Source: Paraburkholderia sp. ZP32-5
Lineage (GTDB): Bacteria > Pseudomonadota > Gammaproteobacteria > Burkholderiales > Burkholderiaceae
Length of the DNA: 64,000 nt
Reading direction: 5' to 3'
Assembly: GCF_021390495.1 (NCBI RefSeq)
Contig: NZ_JAJEJP010000001.1
Span: 3,720,001-3,784,000 of the forward strand
Numbering within the stretch: the stretch's first letter is position 1; every line of letters starts with the position of its first letter. The notes below the pieces were generated by a model, which saw nothing but the letters and a program-made list of their open reading frames with translations, was not told where the DNA came from and did no database searches. The translations under genes and the position numbers were made by a program. Positions 10,538 through 20,027 of this stretch are shown piece after piece.

Positions 10538-12022
10538 CTAGAAACTCGCATCACGCCGATACGGATAGAAACTCGACAGATCGAGGTTTCTGTACCCGAG
10601 CCCCTGCAGCCTGGTCGTCCCCAAAAACGGCTCGTCCGGTTCAGCAATCACGATCTTTTTCGCGAAACCGCTATCGTCGAAACCGAGCCGGAAATGCACC
10701 CGCGATTTGATCGCAAAGACCTTGTACCGGCCCAGCTCGATGCCGAAACCGGCCAGCTCCGACGGCTCCATGATCTGCGTCAGATAGCGGCTGATCACGA
10801 CCACATTGTTGCGGCCGAAGCCAACGGTGACAAAAGGCAGACGCCCCGCGTCCTTCGCCCTCAGTTGAGGAACATGCAGCACTTTGCCGACCACGCTAAC
10901 GGCCTCGCCCGCGGACGGGTCGACGCGCCCGCCAATGGCGGCTTCAAACGTATCGCCAACTGCCAGGCCCGCGCTTTGAACCCGATCCAAAGCAGACGCA
11001 TCGGCGACCGTCGCAACGACGGTATCTGAAAGCTCCTGCCGGATGATCTCGTCGAGCACCCACGTCGCGTATCCGGACCGGTCACTGTGATCGGCAATGA
11101 CGACCGGAAAAGCGCCCTGCTCACATGCTTGAGCAGCAGCACCGATCGCCGCTGGAATCGACACGATGTCAGCCGACGACAAAAGCACGTCTTTCTGCCG
11201 CCAGATCGTGCCGACCATATCGGCGAGTACCTCGGCAGCGAGCGTTGGGTCGTCGTGGGTCGTCACCTGCACGAACATGCCCGCGTCCGGCACGTCCGAC
11301 CACGGGAAGCCGAAGAACACGTTCACATAGACGTCGGGCTCACGCGCCTCCCAGGTGAGCGCACGGTTGATCAGCGACATCCACGCCGCGGACCCTGTCC
11401 ACTGAAGCACCGTCGGTGAAATCAGCGGCACCTTTCGCGAAGCGTGCGTCGGCTTCAGATCACCGCGAATGCAGCGGATCAGATTGCGGGCCGCGCGCGT
11501 TCCCTGCAAATACGCGTCGTAGTGTGGATAGTATTTGACCGTGAAAGCGAGATCGGCAGCTTGCAGAAACGCCTCGTCCTCATTGCCATGCGGATCGAAC
11601 GTTGCCGCGATGAAAGCAGAAGCGCCCACGGCCTGGCGGACCCGGCGCGCGATCTCGGCTTCCGGTCGCGGGATACCCGTCACACCCATCGCGCCATGAA
11701 GCGCGAGATAGACGCCGTCGAACGGACCCTCGGCCTTCAACTGCTCGACCATCCTGCCGACAAAGAACTCGAACGCCTCGCGAGTGATCCATCCGGAGCC
11801 GATACCGGTCTTCGGCTGTAACGGCGACTCGATGCCGACCAGCTCGACGTCGGCATGTTCGCGAGCCACCTTCACGAAGCCGCCCATATACGACTTCGGA
11901 TCGATGCCGAGCAGTGCTTCCCCTTTTGCCGGGGAGCCTTCGTAAATGAAATCGTCAAGCGTCGTCTCATTGGCGAGGAACGTCACGGTCTCGTGGACGA
12001 AATGCAATACGGCAATCTTCAA
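10538..12022 (-). CDS. M81 family metallopeptidase (MlrC-like)
   Basis: A 494-residue protein with the full M81/MlrC layout: an N-terminal metal-binding domain (HETVTF, ALHGAMG, FDPHGN, YPHYD) and the C-terminal MlrC domain (VIADHSDRSGYAT onward). MlrC hydrolyses a linear tetrapeptide in microcystin breakdown; most homologues have no known substrate. The start chosen is TTG at 12022, giving the normal LKIAVLHF N-terminus behind a GGGAG site; upstream in-frame codons do not fit the family. Last gene of the racemase-MFS-M81 group. Confidence 0.85.
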   Translation of the reverse strand: MKIAVLHFVHETVTFLANETTLDDFIYEGSPAKGEALLGIDPKSYMGGFVKVAREHADVELVGIESPLQPKTGIGSGWITREAFEFFVGRMVEQLKAEGPFDGVYLALHGAMGVTGIPRPEAEIARRVRQAVGASAFIAATFDPHGNEDEAFLQAADLAFTVKYYPHYDAYLQGTRAARNLIRCIRGDLKPTHASRKVPLISPTVLQWTGSAAWMSLINRALTWEAREPDVYVNVFFGFPWSDVPDAGMFVQVTTHDDPTLAAEVLADMVGTIWRQKDVLLSSADIVSIPAAIGAAAQACEQGAFPVVIADHSDRSGYATWVLDEIIRQELSDTVVATVADASALDRVQSAGLAVGDTFEAAIGGRVDPSAGEAVSVVGKVLHVPQLRAKDAGRLPFVTVGFGRNNVVVISRYLTQIMEPSELAGFGIELGRYKVFAIKSRVHFRLGFDDSGFAKKIVIAEPDEPFLGTTRLQGLGYRNLDLSSFYPYRRDASF

Positions 12023-12061
12023 GAACCTACTCCCAGAATGATCGGCAACATGGAGCGGCCA

Positions 12062-12099
12062 TGCCTGATGCAAGGCCGCCCGGTTTCAGGCATCAGGCA
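12062..12099 (-). repeat. Intercistronic hairpin at the MFS stop codon
   Basis: Ten-base perfect inverted repeat (12062-12071 and 12090-12099, TGCCTGATGC) overlapping the stop codon of the MFS gene and lying just before the M81 gene. No T-run follows, so it is more likely an mRNA-stabilising or partial-attenuation hairpin than a terminator. Confidence 0.6.
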
Positions 12100-13391
12100 A
12101 TAGCCCGGTCGTCGCGGGTCCACGTGATGCACGCGAGGAATGCCCCCGCTCCCGCCGCGACGAGAAACAGCATGGCCGGCACGAACGAGCCGCCGAAGTG
12201 CGCGACGAGAAGACCGATGACGGCCGGTGAAATCGACGCGGCAAGCTGGCCGCCAAAATTGACGACCCCGGCTGCCGTCCCCACCAGCGGGTCCGGCAGC
12301 CGCTTCAACGGAATCGCGAAAACGGTCCCGTAGACGAACGTGTAGCTCATCATGCAAAGCGTCCAGCAGGCCATCAACGTCCAGAGCTGGGTGCTGACGA
12401 TCATCAGCGCCATGAACACCATCATCGCGAACGCGCCTGCCGCGAGAAAACGCCGCTCGTGCTTCTCGCCATATCGGTCGAGCAACCAGCCAACCACATT
12501 CAGGCACAGGAAACTGCAGATATAGGGCAGCGACGAAACGACGCCCGCCGCCATCAGATTCACGTGCCGTGTCTTGACCAGATAGGTGGGCATCCATGAC
12601 ATCAAACCGACCATCAGCAGATTGCTGCAAAAGAAGATCAACGCGGTTCGGCGCATGACCCGCGTACGCAGCAGCGCCCGCACGCTGGGCCGCGGGCGTT
12701 GCGCATCGGCCGCGCGCGCCGTGGGCTTCTTGACGACTCGCCACAGCACGATGGCCATCACGAGGCCGATCACGCCGAGCACGTGATACGCGAATCGCCA
12801 GCCATGCTCGTGAATCATCGTCGCGATCCAGCCCGAGCCGATTGCGCTGCCAAGGAACGCCGCACCGATCACGAGACTCTTCGGCCTCGCACGTTCGCTC
12901 TTGCGATAGGCCTCGGCGATCGTGACCGAACTCGCCGGTGCAAATCCGCCTTCGCCGATTCCGAACAGTGCGCGAATGGCCACGAGCGAACCCAACGACC
13001 ACGCGACGCCTGTCAGCGACGTAAACACCGACCATGCACCGACGCAAAACACCAGCACCCGTCGCGAACCGAAGCGGTCGGACAGCCAACCCGCCACCAG
13101 ATTCATCAACGCGTAAGTCACATAGAACGAACTGAGAACGAGACCGGCCTCACGCGGGTCCAGCGAAAACTCGTTCGTGATCGGGACGATCGAAATGCTC
13201 ATCGCGATACGGTCGGCGTTCGCCAGCACCCAGGCGGCCAGCAGCACGACGAGCAGAAGCACCTTGCGCGGCCGCGAGTAGTGAGTCGTGATCGGCTCTT
13301 CGTCGACGATTGCAGCGGTTTCATCGAGTGGATTCGCGCGCGACGCTGCATCGGCGGTCAGGTCGCGGGGAGTAAGCAAAGGACTGTTCAT
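12093..13391 (-). CDS. MFS transporter, anion:cation symporter-like
   Basis: A 432-residue inner-membrane carrier with a hydrophilic N-terminus of about 40 residues and then 12 predicted membrane segments. The MFS motif GWLSDRFGSRR between TM2 and TM3 and the GIGEGGFAPAS segment in TM4 fit the anion:cation symporter branch, which moves organic acids and amino-acid-like anions. It begins 25 bases after the racemase stop and precedes the M81 peptidase by 70 bases, so it probably imports the substrate of that pathway (inference). Confidence 0.88.
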   Translation of the reverse strand: MNSPLLTPRDLTADAASRANPLDETAAIVDEEPITTHYSRPRKVLLLVVLLAAWVLANADRIAMSISIVPITNEFSLDPREAGLVLSSFYVTYALMNLVAGWLSDRFGSRRVLVFCVGAWSVFTSLTGVAWSLGSLVAIRALFGIGEGGFAPASSVTIAEAYRKSERARPKSLVIGAAFLGSAIGSGWIATMIHEHGWRFAYHVLGVIGLVMAIVLWRVVKKPTARAADAQRPRPSVRALLRTRVMRRTALIFFCSNLLMVGLMSWMPTYLVKTRHVNLMAAGVVSSLPYICSFLCLNVVGWLLDRYGEKHERRFLAAGAFAMMVFMALMIVSTQLWTLMACWTLCMMSYTFVYGTVFAIPLKRLPDPLVGTAAGVVNFGGQLAASISPAVIGLLVAHFGGSFVPAMLFLVAAGAGAFLACITWTRDDRAIA

Positions 13392-13416
13392 GGGATCTAA
13401 CGCCAGGACGGGTTAC

Positions 13417-14178
13417 TTACTGACAGCACAACGCCTGCTGCGCGAGCCGCGCGGCCAGCACCTGCGCCGCGTCGATCACCGCGCCGCCTGCATATGCGTC
13501 GGGCTTGATGACGAGGCCGAGTTCCGTGCATCCGAGCACCACGCAGTCGGCATCACGCAGCGCCGCGGCGACAGCCATTTCGATGTGCGGCGTGGCCGCG
13601 TCGAGCTCACCGCTTTTGATGCGGAAGATAGCGTCGTGCACGGCCTCGATTTCGCGTGCAGGCCGCTCGACGAACCGCAGACCGGCCGACGCCAACGCGT
13701 CCCGATACAGCCCGCTCTCATGCGTGGCGGTGGTCGCCAGTACCGCCACGGTCCGCGCGCCCCGCTGCTTCGCCGCCGCTGCCGTCTCGCGCGCGATATG
13801 GATCAGCGTCAACTCGGGAAACAATGCCGCCATCTCGGCATGCCACAAGTGAGCGGTATTGCAGGCGATGCCGCAGAGCCGCGCCCCGGCGGCCCTCGCC
13901 GTGCCAAGCGCGGCCACCAGCGCCGGGAGCGGCGAATCGCCAACGCCCCGGAATGCCGCGGTTCTATCTGGAACGCGATACTGGATCAGCACATGAGGCG
14001 GATAGCTTTGATCGCTGATCTCCGTCCCCGTGCGGCCGAGTTCCGCGCGACAAGCCTTCAGAAACCGGGCGGTCATATCGACGCCGGCCTCCGGCCCCAT
14101 GCCGCCGATGATCGCCACCGGATTCACCGCGAACCGGCCGGGTTCCGCGACACTCGCGGCGCTGCCGTGCTCTGCCAT
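13417..14178 (-). CDS. Aspartate/glutamate racemase family protein
   Basis: Cofactor-independent racemase fold, 253 residues. The two catalytic cysteines are present: Cys106 in GIACNTAH and Cys217 in VLGCTEL, and the N-terminus has the IIGGMGPEAG signature of the aspartate racemase branch. ATG at 14178 is chosen because it gives a normal N-terminus and leaves 92 bases for the divergent promoters; earlier in-frame starts would crowd the LysR gene. First gene of the leftward racemase-MFS-M81 group. Substrate not known. Confidence 0.85.
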   Translation of the reverse strand: MAEHGSAASVAEPGRFAVNPVAIIGGMGPEAGVDMTARFLKACRAELGRTGTEISDQSYPPHVLIQYRVPDRTAAFRGVGDSPLPALVAALGTARAAGARLCGIACNTAHLWHAEMAALFPELTLIHIARETAAAAKQRGARTVAVLATTATHESGLYRDALASAGLRFVERPAREIEAVHDAIFRIKSGELDAATPHIEMAVAAALRDADCVVLGCTELGLVIKPDAYAGGAVIDAAQVLAARLAQQALCCQ

Positions 14179-14194
14179 CGTCACACTCGTCACA

Positions 14195-14232
14195 AGTCGT
14201 TTTTTGCATGTTATGGCCGACAAAAAGCGACT
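14195..14232. promoter_or_regulatory. Candidate operator in the LysR/racemase divergent region
   Basis: Near-perfect inverted repeat: 12-base arms at 14195-14206 and 14221-14232 (AGTCGTTTTTTG against AGTCGCTTTTTG, one mismatch) around 14 bases. It lies between the divergent racemase and lysR starts, where LysR-type regulators usually bind. The classic T-N11-A core is not obvious. Confidence 0.5.
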
Positions 14233-14270
14233 CATAATGACCAATTTCAATGCCAGGATGAGATTTTCGA

Positions 14271-15176
14271 ATGAAGAAGTCTATCGGCAGAACGATTCCA
14301 TCCAGCGATTCGCTGATCATCTTCGATGCCTGCGTGCGGACGATGAATTTCACGCAGGCGGGGCACGCTCTCGGTTTGACGCAAAGCGCGATAAGCCGGC
14401 AGATACTCGACCTCGAACAATTCCTCAACGTATCGCTGTTCGAACGCTCCGGCAGGCATCTGTCATTGACGTCGTCGGGCAAGGCCTATTGGGAAAAGAT
14501 CGTGCCGCTTCTCGACGAGCTGGAAGCGGTGACCGTCAGAACGCAGATGCGGCACACGTTGCGTCACTCGCTGAACCTGTCGGTGGCGGGCAGCTTCTGC
14601 AATCGCTGGCTGATACCGAATCTGCCGCACTTCCTGAAAGAGCATCCCGGCATCCTCGTCAACGTGACCTCGCGGGTCGGCCCGATCGACATTTCCCGCT
14701 CCGAGTTCAATGCGGCCATCATCAATTCGCCGACCCGGCCGCCCGGCGCCTCGACGATGCGGCTTTTCTCGCTAAGACTATGCGCGTTCGGCGCGCCCGC
14801 GCTGCTGCCGAAATCGAAGAAGCTGAACGCCGCGCAGATCGCGGCGTTGCCGTTGCTGCATCTGAAGGAAATGCCGGACGCGTGGAATGAATATCTGGCC
14901 GCGATGGGGTCGCGCCACGCCAAGGTCGAAGCGGCCAGCTATTACTCGTTGCTGCTGCTGAGCTGCGAGGCCGCGCTCGCCGGACTGGGCATCGCGCTAC
15001 TGCCGCCCGAGTTCGTCGTCGAAGACGTCAAGGCTGGCCGTCTGGTCCAACTATCGGGAACGACCATCATGACCAAGTTCTCCTATTGGCTCGCATGGCA
15101 AAGCACGGAAGAAGACTCGCAAGCATTGGCCGCTTTCCGGACATGGCTCGCGACCAGGTGCGGCGAGGCGAAGTAG
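14271..15176 (+). CDS. LysR family transcriptional regulator
   Basis: A 301-residue regulator with an N-terminal winged helix-turn-helix (residues about 15-70: FDACVRTMNFTQAGHALGLTQSAISRQILDLE, split across the helices) and a periplasmic-binding-like effector domain. Its GcvA-type features include FERSGRHLSLTSSG. It is divergent from the racemase-MFS-M81 genes and very likely controls them and itself; the effector is probably a substrate or product of that set. RBS AGGATGAG lies slightly far upstream. Confidence 0.92.
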   Translation: MKKSIGRTIPSSDSLIIFDACVRTMNFTQAGHALGLTQSAISRQILDLEQFLNVSLFERSGRHLSLTSSGKAYWEKIVPLLDELEAVTVRTQMRHTLRHSLNLSVAGSFCNRWLIPNLPHFLKEHPGILVNVTSRVGPIDISRSEFNAAIINSPTRPPGASTMRLFSLRLCAFGAPALLPKSKKLNAAQIAALPLLHLKEMPDAWNEYLAAMGSRHAKVEAASYYSLLLLSCEAALAGLGIALLPPEFVVEDVKAGRLVQLSGTTIMTKFSYWLAWQSTEEDSQALAAFRTWLATRCGEAK

Positions 15177-15295
15177 GCGGTCGTCATTTCCATTGCCTGA
15201 CGGCCAGTGTTACATTGCGGCTTCCGGAGCCCGCCAGAAGCGGGCCGCGCTGGTTCGCTGACGGCGTCGACGCCCACCCCGACACCGACGCCGGA

Positions 15296-15302
15296 CTGTC
15301 AT
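15296..15302 (+). promoter_or_regulatory. Possible half Pho box before ugpB
   Basis: CTGTCAT, identical to one half of the PhoB box, lies about 60 bases before ugpB. The second half expected 11 bases later is poorly conserved. In E. coli the ugp genes are PhoB controlled, which makes the match worth noting but weak. Confidence 0.25.
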
Positions 15303-15362
15303 CGAACACAAATAGAATCGCGCGATTCGCGTCCGCGTATATCCCAGCAAGGAGACAAATCG

Positions 15363-16688
15363 ATGAATTGCAAGCCGCTGTTCCGTTCGCTTACCGTCGC
15401 CGCCGTATTGAGCGCCGGCCTCAGTCAGGCGGCCCAGGCCGCAACCGAAATCCAGTTCTGGCATGCAATGGAAGCCGCGCTCGGCGAACGTCTGAACGAC
15501 ATCGCGAACGACTTCAACAAATCGCAAAGCGACTACAAGATCGAGCCGGTGTTCAAGGGCACCTACGACCAGACGCTTGCCGCCGGCATCGCGGCCTATC
15601 GCAGCGGCAACGCGCCGGCGATCCTGCAGGTCTATGAAGTTGGCACCGCAACGATGATGCAGGCGAAGAAAGCGATCATCCCGGTCACCGAAGTATTCAA
15701 GAATGCCGGCGTGCCGCTCGACCAGAAGGCCTTCGTGCCGACCATCGCGAGCTACTACAGCGACTCCAAAACCGGCGAACTGATCTCGATGCCGTTCAAC
15801 AGCTCGACGCCGGTGCTTTACTACAACAAGGACGCATTCAAGAAGGCCGGGCTCGATCCGAACCAGCCGCCGAAGACCTGGGCCGAACTGCACGCCGACG
15901 CGCAAAAGCTGAAGGCTTCGGGCCTGTCGTGCGGCTACTCGTCGGGCTGGCAAAGCTGGATTCAACTCGAGAACTACAGCGCGTGGCATGCGGCGCCGTT
16001 CGCGTCGAAGAACAACGGCTTCGACGGCCTCGACGCGCAGCTCGAATTCAACAAGCCGCTGCAGGTCGCGCATATCCAGTTCCTGCAGAACATGGTGAAG
16101 GACGGCACGTTCACCTATGTCGGCCGCAAGGACGAACCGGTGTCGAAGTTCTATAGCGGCGACTGCGGGATCATCACGAACTCGTCCGGGTCGCTCGCGA
16201 CGATCAAGAAATACGCGAAGTTCAATTTCGGTACCGGCATGATGCCGTACGACGAGAGCGTGAAGGGTGCGCCGCAGAACGCGATCATCGGTGGGGCGAG
16301 CCTGTGGGTGCTGTCGGGCAAGGATCCGGCGGTGTACAAGGGCGTCGCGAAGTTCCTCGCCTATCTGGCCACGCCGGAAGTCGCGGCGAAATGGCATCAG
16401 GACACCGGCTATCTGCCGATCACGACCGCCGCGTATGACCTGACGCGTCAGCAGGGCTTCTACGACAAGAACCCCGGCAGCGACACCGCGATCCGTCAGA
16501 TGCTGAACAAGCCGCCTCTGCCGTTCACGAAGGGCCTGCGTCTGGGCAACATGCCGCAGATCCGCACCGTGATCGACGAAGAACTCGAACAGGTATGGGC
16601 CGGCAAGAAGACGCCGCAACAGGCACTCGACTCGTCGGTCTCGCGCGGCGACGATCTGCTGCGCCGCTTCGAAAAAGCAGGTAACTAA
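15363..16688 (+). CDS. ugpB: sn-glycerol-3-phosphate ABC transporter substrate-binding protein
   Basis: Periplasmic receptor of 441 residues that captures glycerol-3-phosphate or glycerophosphodiesters for import. The signal peptide is residues 1 to about 26, ending in AAQA before [10 protein letters not shown], the UgpB start of the mature protein. [24 protein letters not shown] and [13 protein letters not shown] are family segments. ATG at 15363 follows a strong AAGGAG site; an earlier in-frame start would add 52 residues before the signal peptide and is rejected. First gene of ugpBAEC. Confidence 0.93.
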   Translation: MNCKPLFRSLTVAAVLSAGLSQAAQAATEIQFWHAMEAALGERLNDIANDFNKSQSDYKIEPVFKGTYDQTLAAGIAAYRSGNAPAILQVYEVGTATMMQAKKAIIPVTEVFKNAGVPLDQKAFVPTIASYYSDSKTGELISMPFNSSTPVLYYNKDAFKKAGLDPNQPPKTWAELHADAQKLKASGLSCGYSSGWQSWIQLENYSAWHAAPFASKNNGFDGLDAQLEFNKPLQVAHIQFLQNMVKDGTFTYVGRKDEPVSKFYSGDCGIITNSSGSLATIKKYAKFNFGTGMMPYDESVKGAPQNAIIGGASLWVLSGKDPAVYKGVAKFLAYLATPEVAAKWHQDTGYLPITTAAYDLTRQQGFYDKNPGSDTAIRQMLNKPPLPFTKGLRLGNMPQIRTVIDEELEQVWAGKKTPQQALDSSVSRGDDLLRRFEKAGN

Positions 16689-16741
16689 GAGCGGGTAACC
16701 AAGGGCTAATCTGCCAACACGCAGCCGGCCCAGGCAGTCCA

Positions 16742-16769
16742 GGTTTGCGGCGCGAGCGCGCCGCAAACC
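16742..16769 (+). repeat. Strong GC hairpin between ugpB and ugpA
   Basis: Perfect 13-base arms (16742-16754 and 16757-16769, GGTTTGCGGCGCG) in the 110-base gap. No T-run follows. Hairpins at this place in binding-protein operons usually protect the upstream mRNA and hold permease expression below that of the receptor. Confidence 0.7.
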
Positions 16770-16798
16770 GCCGTCGCAGCACCTCTTGGGAATTCTCG

Positions 16799-17683
16799 AT
16801 GGAAAAGCGCTCCAGCTTCGGCACCAGCGTCCTGCCCTACCTGCTCGTCGCGCCGCAACTGCTCATCACGCTGGTGTTCTTCCTGTGGCCGGCCGGCGAG
16901 GCGCTGTGGCAATCGACGCAGAGCCAGGACGCGTTCGGCACGTCCAGCCAGTTCGTCGGCTTCGCGAACTTCCGGCAACTGTTCGCCGATCCGCTGTATC
17001 TGTCGTCGTTCAACACGACGATCATTTTTTGCGCGCTCGTCACCGTATCGGGCCTCGTGATCTCGTTGCTGCTCGCGGTCTGCGCGGATCGCGTGACGCG
17101 CGCGAAAAAGGTGTATCAGACGCTACTGATCTGGCCGTATGCGGTCGCGCCCGCGATCGCCGCGGTGCTGTGGTCGTTCCTGTTCAACCCGAGCATCGGC
17201 CTCGTCACCTATGCGCTCGCGAAATACGGCATCGTGTGGAATCACGCGTTGAACGCGGGTCAGGCGATGTTCCTCGTCGTGCTCGCGTCGGTGTGGCAGC
17301 AGGTCAGCTATAACTTTCTGTTCTTCTACGCGGGCTTGCAGGCAATTCCGCGCTCGCTGATCGAAGCGGCCGCGATCGACGGCGCCGGTCCGGTGCGGCG
17401 CTTCTTCGGCATCGCGTTGCCGCTGCTGTCGCCCACCACGTTTTTCCTGCTGGTGATCAACGTCACCTACGCATTCTTCGACACCTTCCCGGTAATCGAC
17501 GCCGCGACCGGCGGCGGCCCAGGACAAGCCACCCGCACGCTGATCTACAAGATCTTCGCGGAAGGCTTCCAGGGGCTCGACATCGGCAGCTCCGGCGCGC
17601 AGTCGGTCGTGCTGATGATCATCGTCGTCGCGCTGACCGTCGTGCAATTCCGCTTCATCGAACGCAGGGTTCAATACTCATGA
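16799..17683 (+). CDS. ugpA: Glycerol-3-phosphate ABC transporter permease UgpA
   Basis: Inner-membrane permease of 294 residues with six predicted membrane segments. The conserved EAA loop that contacts the ATPase is [20 protein letters not shown] (about residues 196-215). ATG at 16799 (MEKRSSF) is chosen because it lies just before the first membrane segment and matches the family length. It overlaps ugpE by four bases (ATGA), so translation of the two permeases is coupled. Confidence 0.94.
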   Translation: MEKRSSFGTSVLPYLLVAPQLLITLVFFLWPAGEALWQSTQSQDAFGTSSQFVGFANFRQLFADPLYLSSFNTTIIFCALVTVSGLVISLLLAVCADRVTRAKKVYQTLLIWPYAVAPAIAAVLWSFLFNPSIGLVTYALAKYGIVWNHALNAGQAMFLVVLASVWQQVSYNFLFFYAGLQAIPRSLIEAAAIDGAGPVRRFFGIALPLLSPTTFFLLVINVTYAFFDTFPVIDAATGGGPGQATRTLIYKIFAEGFQGLDIGSSGAQSVVLMIIVVALTVVQFRFIERRVQYS

Positions 17684-18525
17684 TCGAGAACCGACGCGGT
17701 TTCGACCTGTTCTGCCACGTGGTGCTGCTGATCGGCGTCGCGCTGGTGGTGTTTCCGGTGTACGTCGCGTTCTGCGCGGCGACGATGAGCGAGCACGAAG
17801 TCTTCACGGTGCCGCTGTCGCTGGTGCCGAGCACGCATCTGTTGCAGAACATCGCGACGGTGTGGACCCAGGGCACCGGCAATGCGGCGGCACCGTTCAA
17901 TCTCATGCTGCTCAACAGCCTCGTGATGGCGCTCGTGATCGCAATCGGCAAGATCTCCGTGTCGATGATCTCCGCGTACGCGATCGTGTTCTTCCGCTTT
18001 CCGTTTCGCACGCTCGCGTTCTGGCTGATTTTCATCACGCTGATGCTGCCGGTCGAAGTGCGGATTTTCCCGACCGTCGAAGTCGTGTCGTCGATGCATC
18101 TGAGCAATACGTACACCGGTCTGACGCTGCCGCTGATCGCGTCGGCCACCGCGACGTTCCTGTTCCGCCAGTTCTTCAAGACGCTGCCGGACGAACTGAT
18201 GGAAGCCGCGCGCATCGACGGCGCGGGCGCGCTGCGGTTCTTCTGGGACGTCGTGCTGCCGCTGTCGCGCACGACGATGGCCGCGCTGTTCGTGATCACC
18301 TTTATCTACGGCTGGAACCAGTATCTGTGGCCGATCCTGATCACGAGCCAGCAGTCGCTGATGACCGCCGTGATCGGCATCAAAGGCATGATCGCGTCGG
18401 GTGACACCGCGACCGAATGGCATCTGGTGATGACCGCGACGCTGCTCGCGATGCTGCCACCGCTCGTCGTCGTGCTGACGATGCAGCGCTGGTTCGTGCG
18501 CGGACTCGTGGATTCGGAAAAGTAA
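17680..18525 (+). CDS. ugpE: Glycerol-3-phosphate ABC transporter permease UgpE
   Basis: Second inner-membrane permease, 281 residues and six predicted membrane segments, partner of UgpA. The EAA loop is [20 protein letters not shown], about residues 185-204. The N-terminal [18 protein letters not shown] and the C-terminal [13 protein letters not shown] are typical UgpE ends. Its start overlaps the ugpA stop by four bases; ugpC follows after 32 bases. Confidence 0.95.
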   Translation: MIENRRGFDLFCHVVLLIGVALVVFPVYVAFCAATMSEHEVFTVPLSLVPSTHLLQNIATVWTQGTGNAAAPFNLMLLNSLVMALVIAIGKISVSMISAYAIVFFRFPFRTLAFWLIFITLMLPVEVRIFPTVEVVSSMHLSNTYTGLTLPLIASATATFLFRQFFKTLPDELMEAARIDGAGALRFFWDVVLPLSRTTMAALFVITFIYGWNQYLWPILITSQQSLMTAVIGIKGMIASGDTATEWHLVMTATLLAMLPPLVVVLTMQRWFVRGLVDSEK

Positions 18526-18557
18526 TTCGGCAAGCACACAAAGAAGGCTAGAACCGC

Positions 18558-19646
18558 ATGGCTGCACTGACTCTGCAACGCGTTAAAAAGACCTACGACG
18601 GCAAGCAGTTCATCCTGCACGGCATCGACGTCGACGTCGCCGATGGCGAATTCGTCGTGATGGTCGGCCCGTCCGGCTGCGGCAAATCGACGTTGCTGCG
18701 GATGGTGGCCGGGCTCGAACGGATCTCCGACGGGCAGATTTCGATCGCCGGCAAGGTCGTCAACGAACTGGAGCCGAAGGATCGCAACATCGCGATGGTG
18801 TTCCAGAACTACGCGCTGTATCCGCATATGACCGTGGCCGAGAACATGGGCTACGCGCTGAAGATCGCGGGTATCGATCGCGCGCAGATCACAAAACGCG
18901 TCGAGGCCGCCGCGCAGATTCTCGAACTCGGCGCGCTGCTGCAACGCCGGCCGCGCGAGCTGTCGGGTGGACAGCGGCAGCGCGTCGCGATGGGCCGCGC
19001 GATCGTGCGCGAGCCGGCGGTGTTTCTGTTCGACGAGCCGCTGTCGAATCTCGACGCGCGTCTGCGCGTGCAGATGCGGCTCGAAATCCAGCGTCTGCAT
19101 GCGCGGCTGAAGACCACCAGCCTGTACGTGACGCACGACCAGATCGAAGCGATGACGCTCGCGCAGCGCGTGATCGTGATGAACAAGGGTCACGCCGAGC
19201 AGATCGGCGCACCGACCGAGGTCTACGAGCGGCCGGCCACCGTGTTCGTCGCGAGCTTCATCGGCTCGCCGGGGATGAATCTGCTCGATGGCCGCATATC
19301 CGACGACGGTGCGACATTCGACGTCGCCGGCAACGGCCCGAAGCTGCCGCTCGCGGGCGTGCCGTCGATCGGCCGCGAAGTCGCGACGGGCCGCGAATGG
19401 ACGCTCGGCATCCGCCCCGAGCATATGACGCCTGGCGCGCCGAACGCGTCGCACGCGACGCTGACCGTCGATTCCTGCGAACTGCTCGGCGCGGACAATC
19501 TTGCACACGGCCGCTGGGGCCAGCACGACGTGACCGCGCGGCTGCCGCATGCGCATCGGCCGGCGGCGGGCGAAGCGCTGCAGGTCGCGTTGCCCGCGCA
19601 GCATCTGCACTTCTTCGATCCGGCGACGGGTCGGCGCGCGAACTGA
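18558..19646 (+). CDS. ugpC: Glycerol-3-phosphate ABC transporter ATP-binding protein
   Basis: ATPase of 362 residues that powers the UgpAE channel. Walker A is GPSGCGKST, the signature is LSGGQRQR, Walker B is VFLFDEPLSNLD and the switch His is in VTHDQ. A C-terminal regulatory OB-type domain (about residues 240-360, with LGIRPEHM) is typical of the MalK/UgpC group. It completes the order B-A-E-C. No ugpQ phosphodiesterase follows, unlike E. coli. Confidence 0.95.
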   Translation: MAALTLQRVKKTYDGKQFILHGIDVDVADGEFVVMVGPSGCGKSTLLRMVAGLERISDGQISIAGKVVNELEPKDRNIAMVFQNYALYPHMTVAENMGYALKIAGIDRAQITKRVEAAAQILELGALLQRRPRELSGGQRQRVAMGRAIVREPAVFLFDEPLSNLDARLRVQMRLEIQRLHARLKTTSLYVTHDQIEAMTLAQRVIVMNKGHAEQIGAPTEVYERPATVFVASFIGSPGMNLLDGRISDDGATFDVAGNGPKLPLAGVPSIGREVATGREWTLGIRPEHMTPGAPNASHATLTVDSCELLGADNLAHGRWGQHDVTARLPHAHRPAAGEALQVALPAQHLHFFDPATGRRAN

Positions 19647-19727
19647 AGCGGGAATATAGGCACGGACATACGGCCAACGCGCACGGCGCGACCGGGACGA
19701 CAATCGATAACAACATCCGGCAAGACC

Positions 19728-20027
19728 ATGAACGGTATCGTCTTCAGAACCCTGCGGCCGTGCGCGATCTTCACGGCGGCTTTGCTGCTGAACCTGTCGC
19801 CCGCATTCGCGTACGTGGCGCCAGCCGCAAGCCCCGACGAAGCCGATCTCAGCAATCACCATAGCTATACCAACCACGACGGCAACACCGTGCACGCGCC
19901 GGCGCGGTCGTTGTCCGGCAAGGTCCCCGCGGGCGCGACCGCGCGCTGCCGCGACGGCACCTACAGTTCCAGCCGGCACCACAGCGGCACGTGTTCACGA
20001 CACAGCGGCGTCGCGGACTGGCTTTGA
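19728..20027 (+). CDS. DUF3761 domain-containing secreted protein
   Basis: A 99-residue exported protein. A signal peptide covers about residues 1-28 (ending near SPAFAYVA). The mature part carries the DUF3761 pattern: a HSYTNHDGNTVHAPA segment, then VPAGATARCRDGTYSSSRHHSGTCSRHSGVADWL in two halves, with two cysteines likely to pair. Function of the family is unknown; members are small secreted proteins. It lies 81 bases after ugpC but is probably a separate unit. Confidence 0.8.
   Translation: MNGIVFRTLRPCAIFTAALLLNLSPAFAYVAPAASPDEADLSNHHSYTNHDGNTVHAPARSLSGKVPAGATARCRDGTYSSSRHHSGTCSRHSGVADWL

Noticed and set aside
15210..16766. A long minus-strand open frame opposite ugpB
   Set aside because: Composition is that of an antisense frame, and ugpB on the other strand has a signal peptide, strong ribosome site and family motifs.
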